Of a DNA stretch of 52,681 nucleotides, positions 27,457 to 35,855 are shown in pieces. The translations under genes were made by a program, and so were the position numbers. The DNA lies in NCBI GenBank assembly GCA_937944385.1, contig CALDYQ010000015.1, positions 1 to 52,681 of the forward strand. Reading direction: 5' to 3'. Numbering within the stretch: position 1 is the stretch's first letter; each line of letters starts with the position of its first letter. The DNA is from an uncultured Burkholderiales bacterium (GTDB taxonomy: Bacteria > Pseudomonadota > Gammaproteobacteria > Burkholderiales > Casimicrobiaceae). The notes beneath the pieces are model-generated. The model saw nothing but the letters and a program-made list of their open reading frames with translations. It did no database searches and was not told where the DNA came from.

Positions 27457-28545
27457 ATGACTCTCAACCCGGCCATCCCGGCCGCTGTCGCCAGTGCAGA
27501 CCACGGGCCTATCGAAGCAGATGCCGTCATCATCGGCGCGGGCCCGGTGGGACTGTTCCAGGTCTTCGAGCTTGGGCTGCTCGAAGTCCGTGCCCATGTC
27601 ATCGACTCGCTCACCCAGCCCGGCGGTCAGCCGATCGAGCTCTACCCCGACAAGCCGATCTATGACATCCCTGCAGTGCCGGTCTGCACCGGCAAGGAAC
27701 TGACCGATGCACTCATGAAGCAGGCCGAGCCGTTCAAGCCGACCTTTCACCTGGGTCAGGAAGTCTCCAAGCTCGTCCGCCGTGAGGACGGCCGATTCGA
27801 CCTCGAAACCTCGCTCGGCAAGCGCTTCATCGCCAAGACCGTGTTCATCGCGGCGGGGGTCGGGGCGTTCACGCCGCGCAAACCGAAGGTGGAAGGTATC
27901 ACCCAGTTCGAAGAGAACGGGCAACTCGCCTACCGCGTGAAGGATCCGCAGGTCTACGCGGGCAAGGATCTGGTCATCTTGGGCGGCGGAGACTCGGCAC
28001 TCGACTGGACGCTCGCGCTGCAACCCATCGCCAACAGCGTCACCCTCGTGCACCGGCGGGCCGAGTTCCGCGCCCAGCCGGCGAGTGTGGCGAAGATGAA
28101 GGCGCTCGCCGAAGCGCACGAACTTCTCCACATCACCGGCCAGCTCACCGGTTTCGAGGCCGAGGGCGGCGTGTTGAAAGAGGTCAAGATCACCGGTCTC
28201 GATGGCGTGACCCGCCGCCTGCCGCTCGACAATCTGCTCTGCTTCTTCGGGCTCTCGCCCCGGCTCGGGCCGATCGCCGACTGGGGGCTTGACATCGAGC
28301 GCCGTCAGGTCAAGGTCGACACCGAGAAGTTCGAAACCAGCGTCCCCGGCATCTTTGCCGTGGGCGACATCAACACCTACCCCGGCAAGAAGAAGCTCAT
28401 CCTCTCCGGATTCCATGAGGCGGCACTCGCTGCCTTCGGTGCGGTGCGCTACATCTTCCCCGAGAAGAAAGTCACGCTGCAGTACACCACGACCTCGACC
28501 AAGCTGCATGAGGTGCTGGGCGTCGAATCGCCCGTGTTCGACTGA
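27457..28545 (+). CDS. Ferredoxin--NADP(+) reductase, thioredoxin-reductase-like type
   Basis: 362 residues from ATG 27457 (GTG 27451 is an alternative two codons upstream). The FAD motif [17 protein letters not shown], the [11 protein letters not shown] segment, the NADPH motif [14 protein letters not shown] and the C-terminal [22 protein letters not shown] are typical of the YumC/TrxR-like ferredoxin-NADP reductases. The CxxC pair of thioredoxin reductase is absent, as expected. It transfers electrons between NADPH and ferredoxin or flavodoxin. An exact FNR/ANR box upstream suggests induction or repression at low oxygen. Confidence 0.92.
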   Translation: MTLNPAIPAAVASADHGPIEADAVIIGAGPVGLFQVFELGLLEVRAHVIDSLTQPGGQPIELYPDKPIYDIPAVPVCTGKELTDALMKQAEPFKPTFHLGQEVSKLVRREDGRFDLETSLGKRFIAKTVFIAAGVGAFTPRKPKVEGITQFEENGQLAYRVKDPQVYAGKDLVILGGGDSALDWTLALQPIANSVTLVHRRAEFRAQPASVAKMKALAEAHELLHITGQLTGFEAEGGVLKEVKITGLDGVTRRLPLDNLLCFFGLSPRLGPIADWGLDIERRQVKVDTEKFETSVPGIFAVGDINTYPGKKKLILSGFHEAALAAFGAVRYIFPEKKVTLQYTTTSTKLHEVLGVESPVFD

Positions 28546-28587
28546 TTCCGCGGGAACCTCGCTGGCCAGCGCGCGGTCCGCAATGTC

Positions 28588-29754
28588 ATGCGTTGCCCTC
28601 ACCTGACCCCGCCCCTGGTCCTCGCCCTCCGAAACCGCCGCATCCGCGCTGCTCTCGCGGTCACAGCGTTTTGGGCGGCTTTTGGCGCGGCGTTGACCCC
28701 GCTCGGCGGCTGCGCGTCCCGCGTCGATTCGGTTGTGCTGCCGGGCGAGGGCGGTGCGCGGCCTGCCCTCCCGGCGGCGAATCTCTCGGTGCCGTCCGAT
28801 CGGATCGAGTCGCTCGATTTCGACTGGCGGGACGAGGCGCGCGGACGGAGCGTTCCGGCCCGCCTCTACCTGCCGCGGAGCGAAGGAGGCATGCCCGAGG
28901 CCGTGCCGCTCGTGATCTTCTCGCACGGCATGGGCGGCAGCCGCTTCGGCTACACCTACCTCGGCCGCTATTGGGCGAGCCAAGGTTTGGCCACCTTGCA
29001 CATCCAGCACGAGGGGTCGGATCGAAGTGTCTGGACCGCCGGCGGCTGGAATGTCGTGTCGAGTCTGCGCGCGGCAGCCAGCGAGGAAAACGCCATCGCC
29101 CGGGCCGAGGATGTCTCCTTCGCGATCACGCGAGCGCTGGCCGAACCAAGCCTGGCCGGTCGCCTGCGAGCGGAGGCAATCGCGGTGGCCGGCCACTCCT
29201 ACGGGGCAAACACGGCGCTGCTCGTGGGCGGGGCCACGGTCGAGCGGGCGGGCAAGAAGCTGACTCGCCAGGACCCGCGGGTCAAGGCGCTCGTGTTGAT
29301 CTCGGCGCCGCCGTTCGTGGGAGAGACGGACATGCACTCGATTCTTGCGCCAGTGAATGTGCCGACGCTACACATCACCGGAACCGACGACGTGATCCGC
29401 ATCCCCGGGTACTACTCGGGTCTCGCGGATCGCATCGCGGTATTCGATGCCGTCGGCGGCCGCGACAAGACGCTGCTCGTGCTCCAGGGCGCGAGCCATG
29501 GCGTGTTCACCGACCGCATCGCAGCCGCAACGCCGGAAGCCAACTCGGCCATCAAGACTGCCACCCGTGAGGCCAGCGCATTGTTCCTCCGCTCGGTGTT
29601 GCTTGGCGAGCCGCGCGGCGCGCTTTTGGCCTGGCGCGACGCCACGGATCAAGCCGGCCGCGATCGCGTGATCGAACGCTTCGTGCTACCACCGGCGCCC
29701 GCGACCAACGCGGTCACCACGCGAGTGTCTGCGCGGGCAGGCTGGGCAGATTGA
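28588..29754 (+). CDS. Exported alpha/beta hydrolase, possible lipoprotein
   Basis: 388 residues. An N-terminal hydrophobic segment (AALAVTAFWAAFGAALTPLGGC) ends in LGGC, a near-match to a lipobox, so the mature protein may be lipid-anchored at Cys42. The hydrolase core shows FSHGMGGSRFG (oxyanion region), nucleophile Ser in GHSYGANTAL, acid in TGTDDVIRIPGYY and His in GASHGVF. It resembles dienelactone-hydrolase or platelet-activating-factor acetylhydrolase-like enzymes. The substrate is unknown. Its last 41 bases overlap the 3' end of gspN on the opposite strand. Confidence 0.85.
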   Translation: MRCPHLTPPLVLALRNRRIRAALAVTAFWAAFGAALTPLGGCASRVDSVVLPGEGGARPALPAANLSVPSDRIESLDFDWRDEARGRSVPARLYLPRSEGGMPEAVPLVIFSHGMGGSRFGYTYLGRYWASQGLATLHIQHEGSDRSVWTAGGWNVVSSLRAAASEENAIARAEDVSFAITRALAEPSLAGRLRAEAIAVAGHSYGANTALLVGGATVERAGKKLTRQDPRVKALVLISAPPFVGETDMHSILAPVNVPTLHITGTDDVIRIPGYYSGLADRIAVFDAVGGRDKTLLVLQGASHGVFTDRIAAATPEANSAIKTATREASALFLRSVLLGEPRGALLAWRDATDQAGRDRVIERFVLPPAPATNAVTTRVSARAGWAD

Positions 29755-30394
29755 TCTGCAGCTGGCCGCGTGTGCGGACGGACGAGAGATCCACGCTGCC
29801 GGACACCGGTGCGGGCTCCCCTCGCGATCGGATCAGGCATTGAGTGGCCACGCCGCTCGGCGTGCAGTCGGCGGTGATCTCGCCGATCGCCTGAACGTTG
29901 CCGGGCGCCGCGGCCACGACCAGCCCACGGACGCTCGCCGTGCCCTTGACGGCCAGCAGCGACCGGTCGGCACGTACCTCGTCGATGACGAGCTCGAGCT
30001 GATCTACCGTGGCGCGCGGCGTGCCCTGCAGACTGACCTGAATCGGGAGCTTGGCGCGCAATCCCCGCCCTTCGAGACGGGCTCTGTGATCGATGGCGAG
30101 CGCGCCGCTGAGCGCGCCGTCGAGCGCGCAGGCCACGCGCAATGACCATTCGGGTCGGCATTGCCAACTGAGGCGCTGCGTGGCGGGTACCCACGGGGAG
30201 GCAAGTTCGGCCTCGCCGCGCCAGAGCGTTCCGCTGGCACGTTCGATGCGAAGATAGGGGCGTACCTGCTCGGGCAGCCGCGCAAGCGCGAAACTCGCGG
30301 GAAACTGCGCCACGAGCGTGAACAGCAGGACCGCGAGCGCGAGGATGCCAAGGCCAAATCGGGACAGCCCGTTCAGTCGGTGAGGCACACGCAT
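29714..30394 (-). CDS. gspN: Type II secretion system protein N
   Basis: 226 residues from ATG 30394; the GTG at 30397 is one codon upstream and overlaps the gspM stop as GTGA, so either may be used. One membrane segment (about residues 13-33, GILALAVLLFTLVAQF) is followed by a periplasmic domain with YLRIERASGTLWRGEAEL, a signature of GspN. GspN is a bitopic inner-membrane protein of the secreton, not always essential. It is the last gene of the operon and overlaps the convergent hydrolase gene by 41 bases. Confidence 0.85.
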   Translation of the reverse strand: MRVPHRLNGLSRFGLGILALAVLLFTLVAQFPASFALARLPEQVRPYLRIERASGTLWRGEAELASPWVPATQRLSWQCRPEWSLRVACALDGALSGALAIDHRARLEGRGLRAKLPIQVSLQGTPRATVDQLELVIDEVRADRSLLAVKGTASVRGLVVAAAPGNVQAIGEITADCTPSGVATQCLIRSRGEPAPVSGSVDLSSVRTRGQLQINLPSLPAQTLAW

Positions 30395-30816
30395 CACTCT
30401 CGCCCTGCGCTCGTGAGCGTGAAACGGCCGCCGGCTTCGCGACGAAGCGTGGCGCGTTCGACCACGCGCCCTTGGGCTTCGGCTGCCGCGAGCGCGGCAG
30501 CGAGGCGCTCTGGACTGTCTGCCGAGAGGCGCAATTCATTGCCTGCCGCGGTCGCGGTCGCGGTCGCGCCCGTCGGCTGTGCCGGTGTCACCTCCTTGTG
30601 CCCAATCCACGCATTCCCGCGCATCACGTCGGCGCGGCGTGCGCCTTCCGCTGCGCGCCAGCGGTCCGCCGCGACGCTGGCGGCAACCAGCGCCAGGATG
30701 CCGACGGCCAGGAAGCCGCGTCTGCGAACGACCGGCGAGGCGAGGGCCGCGCGCCAGGGATCGGCGCGGCGGTCGCTCGCGGAGGCGGCTGAGCGAAAAG
30801 GGCTCGCAAGACTCAT
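30394..30816 (-). CDS. gspM: Type II secretion system protein M
   Basis: 140 residues from ATG 30816, overlapping the gspL stop as ATGA (30813-30816). A short cytoplasmic N-terminus, one membrane segment (about residues 29-50, FLAVGILALVAASVAA) and a small periplasmic ferredoxin-like domain with LSADSPERLAAALAAAEAQGRVVERATLRR fit GspM. GspM pairs with GspL in the inner-membrane platform. The sequence is divergent and the call leans on operon position. Confidence 0.8.
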   Translation of the reverse strand: MSLASPFRSAASASDRRADPWRAALASPVVRRRGFLAVGILALVAASVAADRWRAAEGARRADVMRGNAWIGHKEVTPAQPTGATATATAAGNELRLSADSPERLAAALAAAEAQGRVVERATLRREAGGRFTLTSAGRE

Positions 30817-31802
30817 GGCACTCGGCGCTCCACGCGAAGGCGCACTTCCTCGCCCTGGACCACGGCCTGGGTGGCAAGGCCATTGAGCCCGAGCGCCCGC
30901 TCGATGCCGGGAAGGGATGCCCCGGCCCGGAGGGTCAGCACCCAGCGCCCGTCGGCGTAGTCTGCGGCCACGAGGGCGTCGGACAGGTCGGGTACCGCCT
31001 GCAGCGTGCGCAGGAGGAGGAGCCCGGCGGTGCTGCCGGAGGTCACGGCCACGGCACCCGCCGAAGGCGGGTTTGCAGTCGCTGGGCTCCGGGGAGTCGA
31101 CACCGTCTGCAGCACAGGCAGCACGGACGCACCAAACAGGAGGAGCGCCGCAGCACAGACGGCAGCAAGTGCGCGATCGATCGCTGACCAACCCCGAGCC
31201 GGGACTGGCGGTGGCGGCGGGCGAAGGTCAACACGTTGCGTCGCCGGCAGGTCTGCCTCGGCGATGGTGCGCACGGTGAGGCCGCTTGCGGCTTCCCAAA
31301 GGGCGATCTGTGCTGCCTTCGGGACTTGGCTCGGTGACACGAGCACCAGCTCGCGGGCGCCGCGCGAGGCTGCGATCAGCATGAGCAGGGCGGGAGGCAG
31401 GGCGTCGGTCAGAAGAGCGCCGGGAGCCGCCAGTTCCGCGAGTCCCCCGGGACCGATGGCAAAGCCGCCGGGTGCATCGAACCAGTAGACCGCTCCACCG
31501 TCGGCGAGCGTGAGCCATTCGGTGCGATCGACGGTGCGATCGACGGTGCGATCGATCTCTTCGGCCATGTCCGAGCCCTCCACCCAGGCGATCAGGCAAT
31601 CGTCGCCGGTCTCCTGGAAGGCGGCCGCGCGTCGCACGGCAAGGCGCAGGTCGCGCGTGGTCACACCAAGGTCTCGCGCGAGGACAAGCCCGGCTGCCCG
31701 CGCGAGATCGTCGGCGTCGAGCCCTCGGGCACCCGGGATCACGGTGCGAATGAGCCCGAAGCCGACGGGCAGCGCGGGGCGTCGGGCGGGTGCTTCAGGC
31801 AT
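30813..31802 (-). CDS. gspL: Type II secretion system protein L
   Basis: 329 residues from ATG 31802, overlapping the gspK stop by 8 bases; shorter than the roughly 400 usual. A cytoplasmic actin-like domain (about residues 1-215) precedes a membrane segment (ALAAVCAAALLLFGASVL) and a small periplasmic domain. GspL links the GspE ATPase to the rest of the platform. A 12-base repeat (31521-31556) inserts a DRTV-repeat into the cytoplasmic domain. The N-terminal part is weakly conserved, and no GspE gene is in the window. Confidence 0.82.
   Translation of the reverse strand: MPEAPARRPALPVGFGLIRTVIPGARGLDADDLARAAGLVLARDLGVTTRDLRLAVRRAAAFQETGDDCLIAWVEGSDMAEEIDRTVDRTVDRTEWLTLADGGAVYWFDAPGGFAIGPGGLAELAAPGALLTDALPPALLMLIAASRGARELVLVSPSQVPKAAQIALWEAASGLTVRTIAEADLPATQRVDLRPPPPPVPARGWSAIDRALAAVCAAALLLFGASVLPVLQTVSTPRSPATANPPSAGAVAVTSGSTAGLLLLRTLQAVPDLSDALVAADYADGRWVLTLRAGASLPGIERALGLNGLATQAVVQGEEVRLRVERRVP
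31521..31556 (+). repeat. Three 12-base tandem repeats inside gspL
   Basis: GGTGCGATCGAC occurs at 31521-31532 and 31533-31544, and as GGTGCGATCGAT at 31545-31556. On the gspL strand it encodes a repeated DRTV. The unit length keeps the frame. Confidence 0.9.
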
Positions 31803-32703
31803 TCGTGGTGAGGCGTCGGATGATCGAGGGGCGCGCAGTCGCCGGTCGGTGGATGCGCAACTGTAGTCGATGGTCCACGCTGCCGTAGCGAATGCGGGCG
31901 TCCACGCCGAAGTACTCGCTGCCTGCGGAGAGGAGTCCATCGGGCAGGGCGGTGCGAAGCCGCGCCGGCAGTTCGGCCGCCGAGGTCAGCGGCCGTGTGC
32001 CGCGTTCCTGGATGAACTGGGCGAGGACGGCTGCCTCGACATCGGGCAGAAGCGCTGCGAGCAACGCCGCATCCGCAGTGTTTGCGTTGACGCGGGTCGG
32101 TGTCGGCAGAACCACGACATGCCCCGCGAGGGCTGCGATCTCCGTGTCCCCGAAGCCCGGCACGCGGCGCAGGTCCGCGAGATCGGCCAGCGGCATGTTC
32201 CCGAGACGCCGGCCGTAGCGTTGCTGCTCGCTCTGGCCGCTCGCGGTGAGCTCATCGAGGTCGAGCGCATCGGCGAGCGTGTCCGCCAGATCGGGGCTGA
32301 GCCCGAGCGCGGCAAACACCCGGCGGGCCGCAGCGAGTGCCGCGGGCACGGTGACGCCGCGCTCGACCAGGCTGTTCAGGTTGAACTGCGCCTGCAGATC
32401 GACGATGTGGCCCTCGAGCGTGCCCCCTTCGATCGGCGTGGCCGGCAGCCGTGTCGCCCACGGCTCGGCGAGGTGGTCGGCGTCTCCGCGCAGCCGATCC
32501 GCCTCGAGCACCGCCAATGCCCAGGCGGACGCACCATCGGCCAGCGTGTAGGCAGCGTTCAGATCGGCGGCCCGGCGCTCGCGCCCGATCCAGTCCGCGA
32601 TCGGCGCGAGCATCTGCGCGGCAACTGCCGCACCGAGCGCGGTCAGGAGCATGGCGAGGACCAGGGCCGCACCCCGATGCGGCAATGTCCACGAGGTCTT
32701 CAT
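31795..32703 (-). CDS. gspK: Type II secretion system minor pseudopilin GspK
   Basis: 302 residues from ATG 32703, overlapping the gspJ stop as ATGA (32700-32703). The short leader ends in HRG before AALVLAMLLTALGAAVAAQML, a prepilin-like segment lacking the usual Glu5, which is normal for GspK. The large globular part has two helix-hairpin-helix-like stretches (LADLADLRRVPGFGDTEIAAL and TRVNANTADAALLAALLPDVEAA). GspK sits at the tip of the pseudopilus with GspI and GspJ. Confidence 0.92.
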   Translation of the reverse strand: MKTSWTLPHRGAALVLAMLLTALGAAVAAQMLAPIADWIGRERRAADLNAAYTLADGASAWALAVLEADRLRGDADHLAEPWATRLPATPIEGGTLEGHIVDLQAQFNLNSLVERGVTVPAALAAARRVFAALGLSPDLADTLADALDLDELTASGQSEQQRYGRRLGNMPLADLADLRRVPGFGDTEIAALAGHVVVLPTPTRVNANTADAALLAALLPDVEAAVLAQFIQERGTRPLTSAAELPARLRTALPDGLLSAGSEYFGVDARIRYGSVDHRLQLRIHRPATARPSIIRRLTTNA

Positions 32704-33221
32704 CTGAGCACCCACAACCGCTCGATGTCGCCCCGCTGACCCGGCAGCCGAAGCGTGAGGCGCAAGGCGAGCGGGTAGGCCTCCGTCTGCGGGGTCCAGG
32801 CCCGCCCGTCGGCACTGAAGGCGAGCCGAACCCCCTCTGCGCCCAGCGCGACTTCCCACGCGCTCGTCCCGACGCTCCGGCGCACGTTCCAGCGGCCGTC
32901 GGCTGTAGGCGTCCAGCGCCATTCGATTTCGGACGATGGTGAGGTGGCGTCGACCGGTACGAGTGAGAAGCGAAGCGCTTCCGTACTGCCCGAGAAGCGA
33001 ACGAACTCCGCCCGCCGGAGGTCGCTTTCGAGCGACTCGAAGATCGTCTCGACGCGCTGCCAGGTGAGGGCGTCGGCCCGTGATTGATCACGTGCCTGCT
33101 GCAACACGTCGATGGCGCGCCAGCCTGCGATGCTGATGACCGAGGTGATGGCGATGGCGATGAGGATCTCCACCAGCGTCATGCCGATGGAATGCGCGCG
33201 CGTGCGGCGAGCAACGCTCAT
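32700..33221 (-). CDS. gspJ: Type II secretion system minor pseudopilin GspJ
   Basis: 173 residues. The leader ends at SIG before MTLVEILIAIAI, a class III prepilin site with Met at +1 and Glu at +5. The globular domain contains TIFESLESDLRRAEFVRF, typical of GspJ. Its ATG overlaps the gspI stop as ATGA (33218-33221). It is part of the GspI-J-K tip complex that starts pseudopilus assembly. Confidence 0.92.
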   Translation of the reverse strand: MSVARRTRAHSIGMTLVEILIAIAITSVISIAGWRAIDVLQQARDQSRADALTWQRVETIFESLESDLRRAEFVRFSGSTEALRFSLVPVDATSPSSEIEWRWTPTADGRWNVRRSVGTSAWEVALGAEGVRLAFSADGRAWTPQTEAYPLALRLTLRLPGQRGDIERLWVLR

Positions 33222-33700
33222 CGACGTGCGGCCGAGGCGAAGCCCACGGCGCGGGCGAGCACGTTGCCGGGCGCAGCATCGCCGTCTGCCGCGCGGCGGA
33301 CCTGGACTTCAACCCGCGAAAACAGTGGACTGGGCGTGGACTCCACGCGGAGCGCGACCTCGAATCGCACCCCGCCCTGCAACACATCCCGCCGCATCGA
33401 CTGCCCCGGTGCGAGCTGTGATGGGTCGAGCCGGAGTGCCGCCAGCTCATTGTGGGCCACCCAGCGGGCGAACGTGCGGTCACGGAGGAAGCCTTGATCG
33501 GCCGTGGCCAGAAAGGCACCTCTCGAGGCGGCGATCAGGCCGACCGAGAGGACGACCAAGGCGACGAGTACTTCGATCAGGCTGAATCCGGAAGCCCTCT
33601 GCCCTTGGGAGAGGGTTGAGGTCAGGGGATCGATCAGCGCATCCTCAGAGATTCCAGGTGCCGATGTCCGCGGCTTCACCCTCGCCTCCGGTCTTGCCAT
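33218..33700 (-). CDS. gspI: Type II secretion system minor pseudopilin GspI, with unusual long leader
   Basis: 160 residues from ATG 33700 (GTG 33706 also possible). The prepilin cleavage site is RASG before FSLIEVLVALVVLSVGLIAASRG, and the body has the GspI pattern including VAHNELAALRLDPSQ. The leader is about 38 residues instead of the usual 5-10, and the gene overlaps the 3' end of gspG by 56 bases. Part of the leader (DPLTSTLSQGQRAS) is encoded by a REP-like palindrome at 33595-33615. No ATG, GTG or TTG nearer the cleavage site was found in frame, so either the long leader is real or a rare start is used. gspH, normally just upstream, is missing. Confidence 0.85.
   Translation of the reverse strand: MARPEARVKPRTSAPGISEDALIDPLTSTLSQGQRASGFSLIEVLVALVVLSVGLIAASRGAFLATADQGFLRDRTFARWVAHNELAALRLDPSQLAPGQSMRRDVLQGGVRFEVALRVESTPSPLFSRVEVQVRRAADGDAAPGNVLARAVGFASAARR
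33595..33615. repeat. REP-like palindrome at the gspG/gspI junction
   Basis: CCCTCT (33595-33600) pairs with AGAGGG (33610-33615); an inner CCC/GGG pair continues the stem after one bulged G, with a TT loop. It is followed by TTGAGGTCAGGGG. From memory this resembles the abundant CCCTCTCC..GGAGAGGG intergenic palindromes of high-GC proteobacteria. Here it lies inside coding sequence for the GspI leader. Confidence 0.6.
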
Positions 33701-34088
33701 CGGCACCCATGCTCCAGACGTCGAACTCGCCGCGGAGTCCGGGACTGGCGTACTGGTAGGGCGCGCCCCAAGGGTCGGCGGGCAGCCGAGGGATGTAACC
33801 GCCGCTCCGCCAGTTCGGCGGAATCGGCTCGATCGTCGGCTTCTCCACCAACGCCTTCAGACCTTGTGCCGCGGTGGGCAACCGACCGTTGTCGAGCCGA
33901 TACATCGCGAGCGCCTGGGATAACGTGGCCACGTCCTGCTTGGCGGCCGCCACGCGCGCATCATGCGCCCGTCCCACGACGTTCGGGACGATCACGGCGG
34001 CGAGGATGCCGAGGATCAGCACGACGACCATCACTTCGATCAGCGTGAAGCCTCGATCGCGTGGTGAACGGCGCCAGGTGCGAACCAT
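33645..34088 (-). CDS. gspG: Type II secretion system major pseudopilin GspG
   Basis: 147 residues from ATG 34088. The prepilin site is RDRG before FTLIEVMVVVLILGILAAVIVPNV, with Glu5 present. The C-terminal region has the GspG pattern LPTAAQGLKALVEKP, DPWGAPYQY and GADGKTGGEGEAADIGTW, the calcium-binding loop. It forms the pseudopilus shaft. An alternative start at a triple ATG (34133-34127) would add 13-15 residues; it directly follows a consensus TATAAT, so either that start is used without a leader or 34088 is used with a leader of about 44 bases. It is the first gene of the operon. Confidence 0.93.
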   Translation of the reverse strand: MVRTWRRSPRDRGFTLIEVMVVVLILGILAAVIVPNVVGRAHDARVAAAKQDVATLSQALAMYRLDNGRLPTAAQGLKALVEKPTIEPIPPNWRSGGYIPRLPADPWGAPYQYASPGLRGEFDVWSMGADGKTGGEGEAADIGTWNL

Positions 34089-34131
34089 GCCAAGAGAGCA
34101 GTCCACGGGGAGGGCGGCAAGGAGCATCATC

Positions 34132-35196
34132 ATGGAAAATTATAGGAAACGCCCTCTCGGGCTCGCCGGCGCGGCAACGCCGATCTCTGACACCTTGCTG
34201 AAACGAATCTCGAGCCTCGCCGGCGCGCTCGCCGCCTTTACGTTCCTCGCGCTCCTCGCGTGGGTGGCGCTGCCGCATTGGCCGGTACGGACGGTCGCCG
34301 AAGGCGTACAGCTCGTGATTCCGCAGGGGGCGTCATTGCAGAAGATCGCCGTCGAGATCGAGCGCATTGGTGTTGCGCCGGCATGGACCGTGCGGCTCGT
34401 CGCCCGCATTCGTGGCAGCGCCAAGCGCTTGATGCCGGGCACCTACCGATTGGACGGCATCGACGACGTGGGCGACCTGCTCGAGGCCATCGAATCCGGG
34501 CGCGCGCTCCTCGCTACCCTGACGCTGGTCGAGGGGATGAATCTGCGTGATGTGCATGCCCTGCTCGAGAAGGCCGCGCAGCCCCCGCATCGCCTGTCGC
34601 TCGACGAGGTCAAGACGATCGACGACATCAATAGGCACTTCGGCGAGGGCTACGGGTCGGCGGAAGGCTGGTTTTTCCCGGACACCTATGCGATTGCGCC
34701 GGGATCGTCCGCGCGCGCACTGCTTGCGACGATGAACGAACGCATGAAGCGGGAACTCGATCAGGTCTGGCGGGCGCGCGCGCCGAACCTGCCGCTCCAG
34801 AGCCCGTATGAAGCACTGATCCTCGCCTCGATCATCGAGAAGGAGACCGGACGCGAGGCGGACCGACTGCTCGTTGCGTCCGTGTTCATCAACCGGCTTC
34901 GCCTCGGTATGCGCCTGCAGACCGATCCCACCGTGATCTACGGCCTGGGTTCCGCCTTCGATGGCGATCTGCGCAAGCGTGATCTCGTGACCGATACCCC
35001 CTACAACACCTACACCCGAGCTGGCTTGCCGCCCACACCGATCGCGATGCCCGGTCGGGCGTCGCTTCGGGCCGCGGTGGCGCCAGCCGAGACGGACTAT
35101 CTCTACTTCGTCGCGCGTGGTGATGGGTCGAGCGAGTTTTCGCGTAACCTGGCCGAGCATAATCGCGCCGTGGCGCGCTACCAGCTCAAGCCATGA
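34132..35196 (+). CDS. mltG: Endolytic peptidoglycan transglycosylase MltG
   Basis: 354 residues from ATG 34132, chosen for AAGGAG at 34119-34124, 7 bases upstream. A short cytoplasmic part, one membrane segment (about residues 28-48, AGALAAFTFLALLAWVAL), a LysM-like region (VIPQGASLQKIAVEIERIG) and the YceG catalytic domain are seen, with the catalytic Glu in ASIIEKETG and later TDPTVIYGLG and TPYNTYTRAGLPPTPI. It cuts nascent glycan strands during cell-wall synthesis. It overlaps tmk as ATGA (35193-35196); mltG-tmk-holB is a classic order. Confidence 0.95.
   Translation: MENYRKRPLGLAGAATPISDTLLKRISSLAGALAAFTFLALLAWVALPHWPVRTVAEGVQLVIPQGASLQKIAVEIERIGVAPAWTVRLVARIRGSAKRLMPGTYRLDGIDDVGDLLEAIESGRALLATLTLVEGMNLRDVHALLEKAAQPPHRLSLDEVKTIDDINRHFGEGYGSAEGWFFPDTYAIAPGSSARALLATMNERMKRELDQVWRARAPNLPLQSPYEALILASIIEKETGREADRLLVASVFINRLRLGMRLQTDPTVIYGLGSAFDGDLRKRDLVTDTPYNTYTRAGLPPTPIAMPGRASLRAAVAPAETDYLYFVARGDGSSEFSRNLAEHNRAVARYQLKP
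34139..34144 (-). promoter_or_regulatory. Consensus -10 box for gspG, inside the mltG start region
   Basis: The minus strand reads TATAAT, a perfect -10, followed by TTTCC and then three in-frame ATG codons of gspG (34133, 34130, 34127). It overlaps the first codons of mltG on the other strand. No good -35 was found (GGCGAG at the right distance). Confidence 0.5.
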
Positions 35197-35855
35197 CCTC
35201 CCTCGAACCCGGCCCCGACCGTGTTCTTCCGCGCGGGGCACGATTCATCACGGTCGAAGGCATCGATGGGGCGGGCAAGAGCTCGCACATCGCCGCCATC
35301 GCAGATCGACTGCGCGCCCACGGCGCGACCGTCGTTGTCACCCGCGAGCCAGGCGGCACCACCGTGGGCGAGGCGATCCGCGGTCTCTTCCTTGACCACG
35401 GCATGAGCCCGGACACCGAAACACTCCTCGTTTTCGCCGCCCGGCGCGAACACCTCGAGCGTGTCGTCTGGCCCGCGCTCGACCGGGGCGAGTGGGTGGT
35501 CTGCGACCGCTTCACCGACGCAACCGTGGCCTACCAAGGGCATGGCCGTGGGCTCGGCGCCGCGCGCGTGGACGCCCTCGCAGAGTGGGTCCATCCGGGT
35601 TTTCTGCCCCGGCTCACCTTTCTCTTCGATCTCGCACCTGAAGTGGCGCGCACGCGCGTCGCGGGCCGATCCGGGCTGGATCGGATCGAGGCCGAGGCCC
35701 AAGGCTTTCATGAGCGGGTGCGCGAGGGGTATCTGGTGCGGGCCGCGGCCGAACCGGCCCGCTTTTGCTTGCTCGACGCCGCACTGCCGATCGAGGTGCT
35801 TCGCGAGACGATTGCGCGTCGGCTCGACCGGCATCTGGCCGAGGTCGGCGCGTGA
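35193..35855 (+). CDS. tmk: Thymidylate kinase
   Basis: 220 residues. The P-loop is EGIDGAGKSSH, followed by VTREPGGTTVGEAIR, the DRFTDATVAYQG motif and a lid region with AGRSGLDRIEAE. It phosphorylates dTMP to dTDP. The ATG overlaps the mltG stop, and its own stop overlaps the holB GTG as GTGA (35852-35855), so three genes are translationally linked. Confidence 0.96.
   Translation: MTSLEPGPDRVLPRGARFITVEGIDGAGKSSHIAAIADRLRAHGATVVVTREPGGTTVGEAIRGLFLDHGMSPDTETLLVFAARREHLERVVWPALDRGEWVVCDRFTDATVAYQGHGRGLGAARVDALAEWVHPGFLPRLTFLFDLAPEVARTRVAGRSGLDRIEAEAQGFHERVREGYLVRAAAEPARFCLLDAALPIEVLRETIARRLDRHLAEVGA

Noticed and set aside
30394-31191. A 265-residue version of GspM.
   Set aside because: The first half is an out-of-frame reading of gspL; ATG 30816 overlaps the gspL stop by ATGA and gives the expected size.
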